IMG/VR virus record: IMGVR_UViG_3300034106_002306 | Location: 1 to 61,029 of that record | Length of the DNA stretch: 61,029 bases | Strand: one strand, 5' to 3' | Source of the DNA: a virus | Shown here: piece after piece, positions 29,601-36,403 of the stretch | Numbering within the stretch: position 1 is the stretch's first letter | Layout: each line of letters begins with the position of its first letter | Notes under the pieces: model-generated | Seen by the model: only the letters and a program-made list of their open reading frames with translations | Told to the model about the DNA's origin: nothing | The model's database searches: none | Translations under genes and position numbers: made by a program

Positions 29601-31678
29601 GTACTTCTTCCGCCACCACCAACAGAAGTCTGAGTACTAAAATATAAACTTTGACCACTTGCCCAATCAAAATAATTTATTCCATTATTTCTAAACAAAG
29701 AAAGTCTAGAGTTATTTCCTTCGCTAATTAATTCTCCACTTGCTCTTACTGATCCAATTACATCTAATTTATAACCGGGGTTACCTATTCCAATTCCTGC
29801 GTTTCCACTAACTAATAAATTTGAGGTTATATTGGTAGTGCCATTTATTTTTGAATCACCAAATACTTCAAAAGTATCAGAAGACTGAGAGTGCGCTCCA
29901 AATCTTACTAGATTTATGTATTGATTAGCAGTGCCTCCCGCTTGTTGTAAGTATAAAGGAATATTTGAGGAGCGATCTACTTTTATGAATCTATGTCTAT
30001 ATTGACCATTTGTATATGTATTATGATCGAAAACTAAACCAAAAACTCCAGTAGCATTTGGAAATATATTAGAATCAGGAATTCCTGATTGACTAGTAAA
30101 TCCCATGTTTCTCAAGTGTAGTTGACCTGATGGATTAGTTATACCTATTCCAACGAAGCCATTATCATAAATGCTTCCAGTAACTAATTCTTTAGACGTA
30201 TTCCAACGAGGAACATAATATTGCGTTCCAGATCCAGAAAGAAAAGTTTGAATTTCGTAACCACTTAGAGAATTAATCCTAGCGTTAAGAGTTGAACCAG
30301 TTGCAGCTAGGTTCGTGTTCGTAGTGTTGATCTTCGTATCAAGAGTCGAACCAGTGGCAGCTAGGTTAGTGTTCGTAGTGTTAATCTTAGTATCAAGGGT
30401 AGAACCAGTAGCAGCTAGGTTAAGGATCGTCGCAAAGTTCGCGTTGGAATAACCACTCAGAGCATTGATCTTCGTATCAAGGACCGAACCCGTAGCAGCT
30501 AGGTTAAGGATCGTTGCAAAACTGTTGTTGGAGTACCCACTCAGAGTGTTGATCTTTGCGTCGAGAGTCGAACCAGTTGCAGCAATGTTTCCGCTCAAAG
30601 AAGTAATCGTTGGAGAAATTATCCCAATAGCGACCTCTAAAGAACCATCGGTTTTAATTCTTGAGCTAGATATCCTATACAGGTTAGCAACAGCATCGCC
30701 ACCAAAAGTTAAGCCGCTTGCTGCTAAAGTAGAGCCCGCGCCACCAACTGACAACAGAGTAGTTGGAGAGGCTGTGCCTATACCAACTTTATTATTTATA
30801 AGAACAAAATCATTTTGTCCATACTGACCCATCACGACTCTATCATCTGCAAATACTTCCAATACTGGTAAACCTGCGGAATTATTCACCGACATCAAAG
30901 AGTCACTTAGATCATCATTTACAGAAAATAAAATTCCATTTGTACCGTCTGCTCTAAGGACAGTTTCACCAGCAACTGAAGAGACGATATGAAGTTTACC
31001 TGTTGGTTGAGTAGTTCCAATTCCAACATAAGAACCTCTTCCAATAAATAAACCAGCTTCCCAAGCATTTTGGGCAATATTTCCAACAAATACTGTTAAA
31101 GCTCCATAAGGAGCCCCGGCATAAATTTGTCCACCAGCAGTTTGTAAATACGAAGCAGCATATACATAAGAAGAAGATGCCAAAGAAGCAGCAGTAAAAG
31201 CAGCATCTGTTTTTAACACAGAATCAGAAAGTCTATATAAATTTACAACGGCGTCTCCACCAAAAGTTATTCCACTTGCCGCAGAAGTGGAACCCGCACC
31301 ACCAACAGACAAAAGGGTTGTTGGACTAATAGTACCTATTCCAACATTTGTACCATTATCATATATACTTCCAGTAATTAATAACTTGCTCCCATTCCAA
31401 CGAGGAACATAATTAGTAATACCATTACCAGATAAAAAAGTATTATTCGCATATCCACTAAGAGAATTTATTCTATTATTTAATAAGGTTCCAGTAGCAG
31501 CAATCTGCCCACTTAAAGCAGCAAGATCAGTATTACTTGAATCTGCTTGCCACATTACGCCAGATGATGTAGACGTTAGAACTTGACCGGGAGTTCCTAA
31601 ACGACTAGAGTAGTCAAATATAAAACCGGATATCTGAATGCCCGTAGCAAATAATTCATCTATAGCAAATTGCGCCAT
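23621..31678 (-). CDS. Giant repeat-built tail fibre, 2685 aa
   Basis: Largest gene of the window. After a short N-terminal attachment region it has a heptad-like part with repeated LAATGSTLDTKINT units (about residues 350-470), then tens of VGIGTTNP-type units. Recurrent modules include TTLLSVGGAGST and the SDSLMSVNNSAGLPVLEVF block. The C-terminal 130 residues form a different, beta-rich domain, a candidate receptor-binding tip. It is followed 4 bp later by the 2477-aa fibre, so the two are probably co-expressed. A late-promoter-like box lies at 31693-31710. Confidence 0.85.
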   Translation of the reverse strand: MAQFAIDELFATGIQISGFIFDYSSRLGTPGQVLTSTSSGVMWQADSSNTDLAALSGQIAATGTLLNNRINSLSGYANNTFLSGNGITNYVPRWNGSKLLITGSIYDNGTNVGIGTISPTTLLSVGGAGSTSAASGITFGGDAVVNLYRLSDSVLKTDAAFTAASLASSSYVYAASYLQTAGGQIYAGAPYGALTVFVGNIAQNAWEAGLFIGRGSYVGIGTTQPTGKLHIVSSVAGETVLRADGTNGILFSVNDDLSDSLMSVNNSAGLPVLEVFADDRVVMGQYGQNDFVLINNKVGIGTASPTTLLSVGGAGSTLAASGLTFGGDAVANLYRISSSRIKTDGSLEVAIGIISPTITSLSGNIAATGSTLDAKINTLSGYSNNSFATILNLAATGSVLDTKINALSGYSNANFATILNLAATGSTLDTKINTTNTNLAATGSTLDTKINTTNTNLAATGSTLNARINSLSGYEIQTFLSGSGTQYYVPRWNTSKELVTGSIYDNGFVGIGITNPSGQLHLRNMGFTSQSGIPDSNIFPNATGVFGLVFDHNTYTNGQYRHRFIKVDRSSNIPLYLQQAGGTANQYINLVRFGAHSQSSDTFEVFGDSKINGTTNITSNLLVSGNAGIGIGNPGYKLDVIGSVRASGELISEGNNSRLSLFRNNGINYFDWASGQSLYFSTQTSVGGGGRSTLMSITSGGNVGIGTVTPNGRLHVVSPDSTYAFSVAGATKGVRFNLNSAGTYIQGVDNTLAGSYQSLILGGSDLYFQTNGLTNAVYIDSSGDVGINTTSPTSKLHVVETTATGTRIQLGTSSESALMNSGSTNDLLILNAPYGVNSATTSNIGAKWGIKFIGAVDSLSNSLGKTSAIYAVSEDTLGYNRGTSLAFYTNQLNDQTYAERMRIYHNGNIGIGTTSPNAKLYVSAGTLGLNQRAMFINADITTNTSVYTHTLNLIDAATDANPTSLALGLYSHVVFRNRPVSAGSVGGILDIYTRGVLTDPTVKMTVTDVGNVGIGTTNPLRKLHITSSDNQLIFISGSTAGTWMDFQSSTSNLWSAGADGTNGFAIFNRTTNSNAVTVANGGNVGIGTTNPTVKLHIINSGTVSSIATVRLVGSTGNNAGSQIEFYKAQTPEASIGLASAVTGGISDDLILLSANPNSIVLSAGASGISVFKADGKVGIGTINPQTLLSLGGLGSTSAASGLTFGGDAQANLYRSAEDTIRTDGSLVVNGNFNTNTTTVTTLNINAGTLPGIPAGSTITGFTYAVNNGNVSQINLVETRFATGGDWTTASTKIQKRTDVTNQAYIEFNPSGASYGMAFGVGFATQTEALRILSNGNIGIGTSVAPLKLNVNGSIYMAAGSGSAISWANDISSQYLKYDSVIDGMILSSWNHTTFHTQQTERVRITSAGNVGINSTAPTAKLSINKGAKDQLLALDIANNDAKYAFYVDQDNNGSNSFSIWDATNSHTAIRYLPSSGGYWQIYTNNVERIRINSDGYVGIATTNPAGKLQVVQGDANARYSTFSSVLGLLIKGNDNSAYNLLTLENTQTGTNYGASINFNLGYGGNSAAAGTAILGARIVAAAEQNFTSTASTQDGYLAFYTTLDGASSEKVRIRSDGTVGIGTVSTIGKLDVYDNTDGPLLSYVRNLNAGSNAYTAFVLRRDGGNNGIVLFTNSSTRSTDGGTGNSTIRTDYGNLLLGAGGSQHILTTAGNVGLGTTNPTQRLEVQGNAQIGNDSVTNVGLNITRLNGGIRTSEHTYHSSQNSPWYTYGQNLNWTNELAGTVESTQAYRPYFEAFAPAVGYKIFGFMNVTAGAFTNTNMVNSLVLKSDGYVGLGTTNPNYQLTVIGANQATADLVDGGNKGGSILVGSSLNNSNQGGAVLFATLNDANTYTPQWAIKSLFLNGQGFGIGDLAFSSRRATGNSNLTESVRFTYDGKVGIGTAIPSSPLHVFNTSATLATFTRDLATDAGFAIGADNNGTVLSTIGVHAIQIYTNNTEKARITSDGKLGIGTNTPTTLLSVGGAGSTTAASGITLGGDASANLYRSSTSQIKTDGSFVAGAYILAGTYLQTSNGNIYPGSFTTDLVLNVGNNAGNNWESYPLTIKKGGYVGIGTNTPSGKLHIVSSVAGETVLRADGTNGTLFSVTDDLSDSLMSVNNSAGLPVLEVFADDRIVAGQYGSGDFVLVNNKVGIGTSNPSYKLDVNGSLGINASTSDTNWPFVVSDNSSAGSRYGLNKAGSMGFNNADNYAQLQLLGTNGAYIDFTNSVGGDSNARLIYYASNRLDLTYGFIPKGTISLTSNAIGIGTTSPAWALDVSGTAIRSFASGAIEPGFIVDYASSNGYGGLFIHTNGVRKWRIGNVGDTDATSPALYIWQEGVGARMYFRNNGNVGIATTIPIYTLDVSGTIRGERYRGINSLVLNTYTTVNPASNVFLYSQANDRDSWIYLDSADTSSNWGIYHRQIDSAVSNLPANSIGFIGGGTSTLQSYISLTNGSAYFAGSVGIGTVSPTTLLSVGGPGSTSAASGLTFGGDAQANLYRSAEDTIKTDGNLVVAGTTSLNGHIYGQKTVTLSTASWTTVLTVNMLAHNSCYVKIGAFGDWSNHSAVAFVSELFIQNGDNAGYGEPGTIITAHDNTRGPAGDKIDIQIVDPAAAGTQNFLIQLKLISATSSTNSSLITYHVMGQQASVT
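25130..25340 (-). repeat. Shared fibre module, copy 2
   Basis: Encodes the SDSLMSVNNSAGLPVLEVF block and VGIGT border, close to the copies near 17930 and 30800. Confidence 0.75.
30270..30580 (-). repeat. Tandem coding repeats (LAATGSTLDTKIN units)
   Basis: Five or more copies of a short unit encoding LAATGSTLDTKINT and LSGYSN-type linkers. Two adjacent copies are almost identical at DNA level. Codon choice is less AT-rich than in the rest of the fibre gene. Confidence 0.75.
30800..30990 (-). repeat. Shared fibre module, copy 3
   Basis: Third copy of the block encoding SDSLMSVNNSAGLPVLEVF. Confidence 0.75.
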
Positions 31679-31692
31679 TTTAAAACCTTATA

Positions 31693-31710
31693 CCTTATTA
31701 TTATTTACAC
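31693..31710 (-). promoter_or_regulatory. Candidate late promoter box before giant fibre
   Basis: Minus strand GTGTAAATAATAATAAGG, 14 nt before the ATG at 31678 and immediately after a terminator. Confidence 0.5.
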
Positions 31711-31752
31711 AAAAAAATCTTTAGCCCCCTAAAAATCGAGAGCTAAAGATTG
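31711..31752 (-). terminator. Rho-independent terminator after 31779-32003 gene
   Basis: Minus strand ATCTTTAGC and GCTAAAGAT pair over a long loop and are followed by TTTTTTT. Confidence 0.75.
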
Positions 31753-31778
31753 CGTTTCTAATATTTTGGTCTAATATT

Positions 31779-32003
31779 TTAGACTTGCATCTTTGGGAAC
31801 GGAGGAATCTCTGGTCCCTTTGTGTTGCTGATTAGATTTTGAAGAGCAGCGGTACACTTATCAAGATACACATGCTCATCATAACTCAATCTGCTTTGAC
31901 GAGCTAGACCTACAAAAGTGTTTAGCGCAACTTGTGCAGTAGGATCTGGCAAGTCTTTGACGGATGGAGGTTGCTGTGGTTGCTGTTGATTAGTCTGTTC
32001 CAT
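31779..32003 (-). CDS. Small Gln/Pro-rich protein, unknown
   Basis: 74 aa. The N-terminus is rich in Gln and Pro, followed by about 45 residues of helix. It lies 9 bp downstream of the SAP-like gene. It is probably a virion or assembly protein by position; no family is recognised. Confidence 0.5.
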   Translation of the reverse strand: MEQTNQQQPQQPPSVKDLPDPTAQVALNTFVGLARQSRLSYDEHVYLDKCTAALQNLISNTKGPEIPPFPKMQV

Positions 32004-32012
32004 ATATTTGTA

Positions 32013-32369
32013 TTATCTTCCTTCGGCTAAAATTTTCTTTACAGTATCAGAAACACTAGTATCTAAAACTTTCTTGGTGCTGGATACTCTCAAATAAGAA
32101 TTATTGTATCTGCGAAACTCGTTCAACAATCGCTCTCTTAGCATCTTCATATTGTCAACGGGAATAAGATTCATCTTAAGAGCATGATTTTGAAGGTCGC
32201 TTTTAGTCATTGCATTTAGCTGACTCCAATACTCATCTTCACTAAAAGTACCATATTTATCAGCACCAGAATCACCAAGAATTTGGTCAAGAGTTTGATA
32301 TTCTTTTTCTTCGATCTTGGCGTGAGTTTGACTCAAGTTTTCGATATTTTGCTTCTTCTTCTTAGCCAT
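32013..32369 (-). CDS. SAP/Rho-N-like small head-region protein
   Basis: 118 aa, Lys-rich N-terminus. Residues about 70-100 (LQNHALKMNLIPVDNMKMLRERL) have the helix-turn-helix spacing of SAP or Rho N-terminal domains, which bind nucleic acid. Its place just after the major capsid gene suggests a head-neck role. AAGG lies one base before the ATG and a weak late box (ATGTATTAATATAAGG) at 32371-32386. Confidence 0.5.
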   Translation of the reverse strand: MAKKKKQNIENLSQTHAKIEEKEYQTLDQILGDSGADKYGTFSEDEYWSQLNAMTKSDLQNHALKMNLIPVDNMKMLRERLLNEFRRYNNSYLRVSSTKKVLDTSVSDTVKKILAEGR

Positions 32370-32370
32370 A

Positions 32371-32386
32371 CCTTATATTAATACAT
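32371..32386 (-). promoter_or_regulatory. Candidate late promoter box
   Basis: Minus strand ATGTATTAATATAAGG, directly before the ATG at 32369 and after the capsid terminator. Confidence 0.4.
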
Positions 32387-32404
32387 ATAGTTAAAAATGT
32401 AAAA

Positions 32405-32437
32405 TAAAAAACCCCGGAGGGGTTACCTCCGGGGTTA
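32405..32437 (-). terminator. Rho-independent terminator after major capsid gene
   Basis: Minus strand AACCCCGGAGG and CCTCCGGGGTT form a long GC-rich stem followed by TTTTT. Confidence 0.9.
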
Positions 32438-32453
32438 AAACCTAACTTAGATT

Positions 32454-33611
32454 TTATACGTCATCGAATCTCATACCGACGACAGCGCGAGCGTCGATAC
32501 AGATACGGCCTTCCTCTAGGAATCCGTAGAATCCAGTCTTCTCGGCGCGGGTGATGAATTGATCATCAGGGAGAACAGTGAGTTGTCCACCGCTCTCAGC
32601 GTTTGTAGCAACTGGGCGAATGAAAGCATCGCGGCTTAGATCAAGTCCGATAGCAATTTCCTCTGTGCTGGCGAAAGCAGCAGAGTTGTTTCCGTTAATA
32701 TCAGTATAGGTGTTAGCACCAGTAAAGTTACTGAGAAGAACGTTATACTTTTGGCTTGCACCCAACTCAAGCAACTCAATGATATTGATACCAAAGAGGC
32801 TTTCCATACCACCACCTCTGAAGATCTCAGTGCGAACATCCTCAGACAATTGAGTTTGAGTAGTGGAAGTAGTTGCGAAGAGAGGATTGAATGAGAACTG
32901 ACGAATCTTAGCTTTAGCTTCAGGACTGACGAAAAGATCAGTCAAGCCGCGAGCAGAATTATCAGAAGGAGTACCACCAGCAAAAGAAACATTAATTCTC
33001 TTGGTGCGGAGGATCAAATCATTTAACATTTGAAGATTAAATGTAGCTGCACTGAAAGTTTGAGCAGGAGAAAGAATGTGCTTCAAAGCTCCAGAAGTTC
33101 CGAAAGCAACTGAACGTCCATCCTTGGTGGAGGCGTTGGCTAGAGCCTTAAGAATAACAGCCCAAGCATTGCGCTCTTGCTTAACAAGAACCTCTTGAGC
33201 CATGCGATCCAAAGCTCCACTAACTACGTCAAGACGAGCTTTGCGAGCATACTTCTTATTGAAGGAAACGGCAGAGTCAAGACGGTAAGTAGCAATCTTC
33301 AACTCTTGAACTGGTTGATCCATGTAGTTGGAGGGTAGACCACCAGCAACATTTTGTGCCCAGACGGAAACTAGACCAGCAGCCTCATTGTAATAGAGAT
33401 CAAGAGGATAAGAAGGACTATCGTCCTCATTAAACTCCATATCTCTATAGATCATACCGGCAGTACCAGCTTGAGCGAGTACCTTTTGGATAACTGGTCC
33501 AACGAAAGCGGCCAAAGCCTCCATAGCTTCAGCGGACTCAACGACATTGCGAGAACCAACCTTTTTGATTAGCTCTACTTGTTCTGGCGTATTTTTTAAT
33601 TTAAGTCTCAT
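32454..33611 (-). CDS. Major capsid protein
   Basis: 385 aa. Size, position after the protease-scaffold and decoration genes, strong terminator and balanced Ala-rich composition fit an HK97-fold capsid subunit. The N-terminal part has a helical stretch (SAEAMEALAAFVGPVIQKVL) followed by beta strands (YPLDLYYNEA). The middle has NAWAVILKALAN, and the C-terminal part has RAEKTGFYGFLEEGRI. Codon use is more GC-rich than in neighbouring genes, as expected for a highly expressed protein. No maturation site can be placed with confidence. Confidence 0.75.
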   Translation of the reverse strand: MRLKLKNTPEQVELIKKVGSRNVVESAEAMEALAAFVGPVIQKVLAQAGTAGMIYRDMEFNEDDSPSYPLDLYYNEAAGLVSVWAQNVAGGLPSNYMDQPVQELKIATYRLDSAVSFNKKYARKARLDVVSGALDRMAQEVLVKQERNAWAVILKALANASTKDGRSVAFGTSGALKHILSPAQTFSAATFNLQMLNDLILRTKRINVSFAGGTPSDNSARGLTDLFVSPEAKAKIRQFSFNPLFATTSTTQTQLSEDVRTEIFRGGGMESLFGINIIELLELGASQKYNVLLSNFTGANTYTDINGNNSAAFASTEEIAIGLDLSRDAFIRPVATNAESGGQLTVLPDDQFITRAEKTGFYGFLEEGRICIDARAVVGMRFDDV

Positions 33612-33648
33612 ATTATTTAGTTAATTAGTTAGTTGTTCTTGTTGGTTA

Positions 33649-34218
33649 TTATAGGTCGAGGTTCAATAAGGCATAGCCATCAGTATCAGCAGAACCTAAA
33701 TAAGTTCCAACCTTAGCACCACCGCTACCACCATAAATGGCAGCATTGGTTTCCAATTCACCATTAGCATTGATGAAAGCAGAGTTACCAGCGGTAGCTC
33801 CAGTTGCATAAGCCAAGATGATGCCGCGCTTGAGAACGGGAACAGTTTGTCCAGAGACAACTGCGCTCAACTCAGCAGCTTTGCGAGGGTTATAGATAAG
33901 TTTCTCGCCGTTTTCGTCTGTTTCACGAACGTCATTGAGAAGGATTCCGATAACCTTGCCCAAGTCTCCAGTGCCAGCAGTAGTAACGCGAGCAGTGGTG
34001 GAATAACGATCAGAAACGACGTTGCTGTAAGAAGCTCCTACAGCACCATTTGATAGAATGTTTAGAGCGTCGTCAGTGTTTCTCCAACCTGAGCCAAGGA
34101 CTTTAACGAAAGTTCCTTTGTTTACAGTTTCGAGATCAAAAGCGAACATGTTGATAACTTCATGCTCACCATAACCACGAAATGGTTTAATTAATCTTTT
34201 AGTAGATGAATATGGCAT
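33649..34218 (-). CDS. Putative head decoration/stabilisation protein
   Basis: 189 aa, Gly/Ala/Thr-rich, beta-type. It lies between the scaffold-protease and the capsid gene. Strands such as GTFVKVLGSG and VPVLKRGIILAYATG fit trimeric decoration proteins of the gpD or DUF2190 kind, but the match is by character only. Codon use resembles the capsid gene, suggesting high expression. Confidence 0.5.
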   Translation of the reverse strand: MPYSSTKRLIKPFRGYGEHEVINMFAFDLETVNKGTFVKVLGSGWRNTDDALNILSNGAVGASYSNVVSDRYSTTARVTTAGTGDLGKVIGILLNDVRETDENGEKLIYNPRKAAELSAVVSGQTVPVLKRGIILAYATGATAGNSAFINANGELETNAAIYGGSGGAKVGTYLGSADTDGYALLNLDL

Positions 34219-34249
34219 AGTGTTTTCCTATTATATATTTATTGTTTGT

Positions 34250-34900
34250 TTATTTTGTAATAACGAAGCCTTCGTCATTAAAAGCTGATTGATATTTTTG
34301 CTTAATTGTCTTTGATGGAGCAACAACGCCAGCAGTGATCTTGTCAGTTTGCTGAGTTCCGTTGCTAATAGCGTCATCAACGACAGTAGCATTTTCGGTA
34401 GAAGCAACAGATTGCTTGTCCTCTGTAGCCATTGTCTCTTTTTTCTCTTCTTTTGGCATCTTAGAGGCTTTATAAACTTTGTTCTTCTCCTTCATTAGAA
34501 CGCCCATTTTCTTTTTGTAGGCGGCGAAAGAATCATCGTCTAAATCTCTGATATCGTTAGCAATTACTTCCCTATCTTCTGAATCAAGATCAAACTCTTC
34601 ATCAAGTCCAGCCATTCTGGAAGAGAATAGTTCTTGCTTCTCCTTAGAAGCTTTTTCTTGTTGTAGGGTTTCTAAAGATTGCTTGAGGGTCTCAAGTTCT
34701 TTCTTTAGGTTTTCAGAATCAGTAGAGAGACTAGCGTACTTCTCTTCAGCATTCTTGATTGCGTCTTCTTTTGCTTTCTTCTCAGCAGCAAATTTCTCAG
34801 AGGCTTCTTTGAGTTGCTCTCCAATGAAATCTCTGATGGAAGAAGCGGTTGCTTCTTTAAGCAACTCATCAGTAATTTGCGATACTTCAGATATTTTCAT
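34250..34900 (-). CDS. Internal start: separate scaffold protein (nested)
   Basis: In-frame ATG at 34900 starts MKISEVSQITDELLKEA exactly where the coiled-coil part begins. AAAGAAAGAAT precedes it, and ATGTAATTAT, similar to the late box, lies 13 nt further up. Nested scaffold genes inside protease genes are known in lambda-like phages (C/Nu3). Proposed by analogy. Confidence 0.5.
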   Translation of the reverse strand: MKISEVSQITDELLKEATASSIRDFIGEQLKEASEKFAAEKKAKEDAIKNAEEKYASLSTDSENLKKELETLKQSLETLQQEKASKEKQELFSSRMAGLDEEFDLDSEDREVIANDIRDLDDDSFAAYKKKMGVLMKEKNKVYKASKMPKEEKKETMATEDKQSVASTENATVVDDAISNGTQQTDKITAGVVAPSKTIKQKYQSAFNDEGFVITK

Positions 34901-35719
34901 ATTCTTTCTTTCGATAATTACATTAGATTCTAGGGTTTGTGAAATTTCTTCTGCTTTTTGCTGTATCATTTCTTCTGATTCTAGTTTTTTAATACTAACA
35001 CCGGCGACATCAGCGGCAGGATTCGCAGTTAAGCCAACTCCTAAAGGAAGCACTCTTCCTTTAATTTTACGGTAAACAGATTGATTTTCGCTTATTCTTC
35101 CGCTGCCGCCATATCCGGTTAATTTACCTTTAATTTTTTCAATCTCTTCTTTGTCAGAAATGATGGAAGCGTTCTCTATATTTTTCTCGCCGCCTTCTAA
35201 AACAGCTATCTCAAAATCATTAAATCCTAGCTCCCAAGAGGCACTAACTTTCATGTAGTTATTGGAAGTAGGATCATTTGACTCTTCTATTACATTTGCT
35301 AGATCTTTATTTACGATTTTCCAAACAACGCCGCCAAGAGTAATGTTGTATGGCTCTTTTTTATCTTTTACTTGCTCTTCTGTAAGAGGTAAATCCGTTC
35401 CAAACTCAGAAAATCCTGCTGATAAAATAACACCAACTACATTTGAGCGATTATGTTCAATGTTAATTGGTTTATTTATAAAATTTTTGTATACTTCAGT
35501 GGCAATAGAAGAATCAATTACATCTCCATTTTTATTAACACGATTTACAACACAAGCATTAAATGCAATAGGCAAAAGATCCATATTAGAATCAGCATTG
35601 ACTTCAGGAATGAAATTCCCTACGTCAACTAGACTGGCTAATGATAGATATTTATCTTTTTCCTCAGATACTAAAGGTCTTATTGAGGAACTAAACGTTG
35701 TTGAAAAATCAAAATTCAT
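34250..35719 (-). CDS. Prohead protease fused to scaffold protein
   Basis: 489 aa. Residues 1-250 look like a phage prohead protease domain: INKPINIEHNRSNVVGVI has the conserved His of the S78/S14-like family, and a Ser-containing strand (NYMKVSASWELGF) follows. Residues about 275-400 are a long charged coiled coil typical of scaffolds, and the tail is acidic. The usual head gene order (portal, small proteins, protease, scaffold, capsid) supports this. An internal ATG at 34900 probably gives the scaffold on its own. Confidence 0.72.
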   Translation of the reverse strand: MNFDFSTTFSSSIRPLVSEEKDKYLSLASLVDVGNFIPEVNADSNMDLLPIAFNACVVNRVNKNGDVIDSSIATEVYKNFINKPINIEHNRSNVVGVILSAGFSEFGTDLPLTEEQVKDKKEPYNITLGGVVWKIVNKDLANVIEESNDPTSNNYMKVSASWELGFNDFEIAVLEGGEKNIENASIISDKEEIEKIKGKLTGYGGSGRISENQSVYRKIKGRVLPLGVGLTANPAADVAGVSIKKLESEEMIQQKAEEISQTLESNVIIERKNMKISEVSQITDELLKEATASSIRDFIGEQLKEASEKFAAEKKAKEDAIKNAEEKYASLSTDSENLKKELETLKQSLETLQQEKASKEKQELFSSRMAGLDEEFDLDSEDREVIANDIRDLDDDSFAAYKKKMGVLMKEKNKVYKASKMPKEEKKETMATEDKQSVASTENATVVDDAISNGTQQTDKITAGVVAPSKTIKQKYQSAFNDEGFVITK

Positions 35720-35721
35720 AT

Positions 35722-36018
35722 TTATTCTAGAAAATAATTAATACTGCCGATTGCACTAGCTGTAGAAATTGCTACTCCTGAAAGATCAGGAACTCTAACA
35801 GGTACAGAAAAATTACAATTACCTTGAGCTACATAAGCTAAAACATTTCCAGAAGTAACAGAAGAAGCATTAGTTAAAGTTATAGCAGAATTAGTAGCAA
35901 TAACATCAGTAATATAAATTCTACCAACAGTTGGCGGTTGGATTACAACGCCGGTAGTTGTAAAATTAACAGTACTGATTGGTACTGAAGGAACTCCATA
36001 TCTTATAAATTCTTTCAT
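35722..36018 (-). CDS. Small beta-rich head-associated protein
   Basis: 98 aa, rich in Val, Thr, Ser and Ile, with alternating strands throughout, compatible with a head fibre or minor decoration protein. Stop of the upstream gene overlaps its start by 4 nt (ATGA). Unknown family. Confidence 0.5.
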   Translation of the reverse strand: MKEFIRYGVPSVPISTVNFTTTGVVIQPPTVGRIYITDVIATNSAITLTNASSVTSGNVLAYVAQGNCNFSVPVRVPDLSGVAISTASAIGSINYFLE

Positions 36019-36380
36019 TTTAAAGTTAGTAAATATTTAGTTTTATTAACGCTTCCTAAAATTTCATCTCTGATATTTAGAAGATCAGTATCCTTAGCAG
36101 GGTCTAGCTGAGAAGGTAGATCAGAGCTAAGGAAAGAAATAAAATTATTCATTGCCTCCAATGGGCTAACGGATTTGTAATTTTGAAGAGTTAGCACAAA
36201 TGAATCTTTTGCAATGATGCGCCCATATTTACCCATGAAAACTTCAACAAATTCATCAACATGTCCAGAAAGGCTATCGTATAATTCTCCAAAACTCTGA
36301 TGCTCTGAATAACCATAAGTTTGCCAATGGAAAATTTTGACTTGATTTTGAAACTCTAACATTGCAGACAGCATATTCAT
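36015..36380 (-). CDS. Ferritin/Dps-like phage protein (DUF5856-like)
   Basis: 121 aa, all helical. The segment QVKIFHWQTYGYSEHQSFGELYD matches a small ferritin-like family of phage proteins resembling Dps, with His and Glu placed as in the first helix pair. The helix HVDEFVEVFMGKYGR follows. In head regions it may be a minor head protein or a Dps-like factor. Full ferroxidase residues cannot be confirmed by eye. A late box containing TATAAATA lies directly upstream. Confidence 0.6.
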   Translation of the reverse strand: MNMLSAMLEFQNQVKIFHWQTYGYSEHQSFGELYDSLSGHVDEFVEVFMGKYGRIIAKDSFVLTLQNYKSVSPLEAMNNFISFLSSDLPSQLDPAKDTDLLNIRDEILGSVNKTKYLLTLK

Positions 36381-36383
36381 ATT

Positions 36384-36400
36384 CTTTAGTATTTATACAC
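36384..36400 (-). promoter_or_regulatory. Candidate late promoter box (contains TATAAATA)
   Basis: Minus strand GTGTATAAATACTAAAG, just before the ATG at 36380. The core equals the T4 late promoter consensus TATAAATA. Confidence 0.55.
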
Positions 36401-36403
36401 TCT

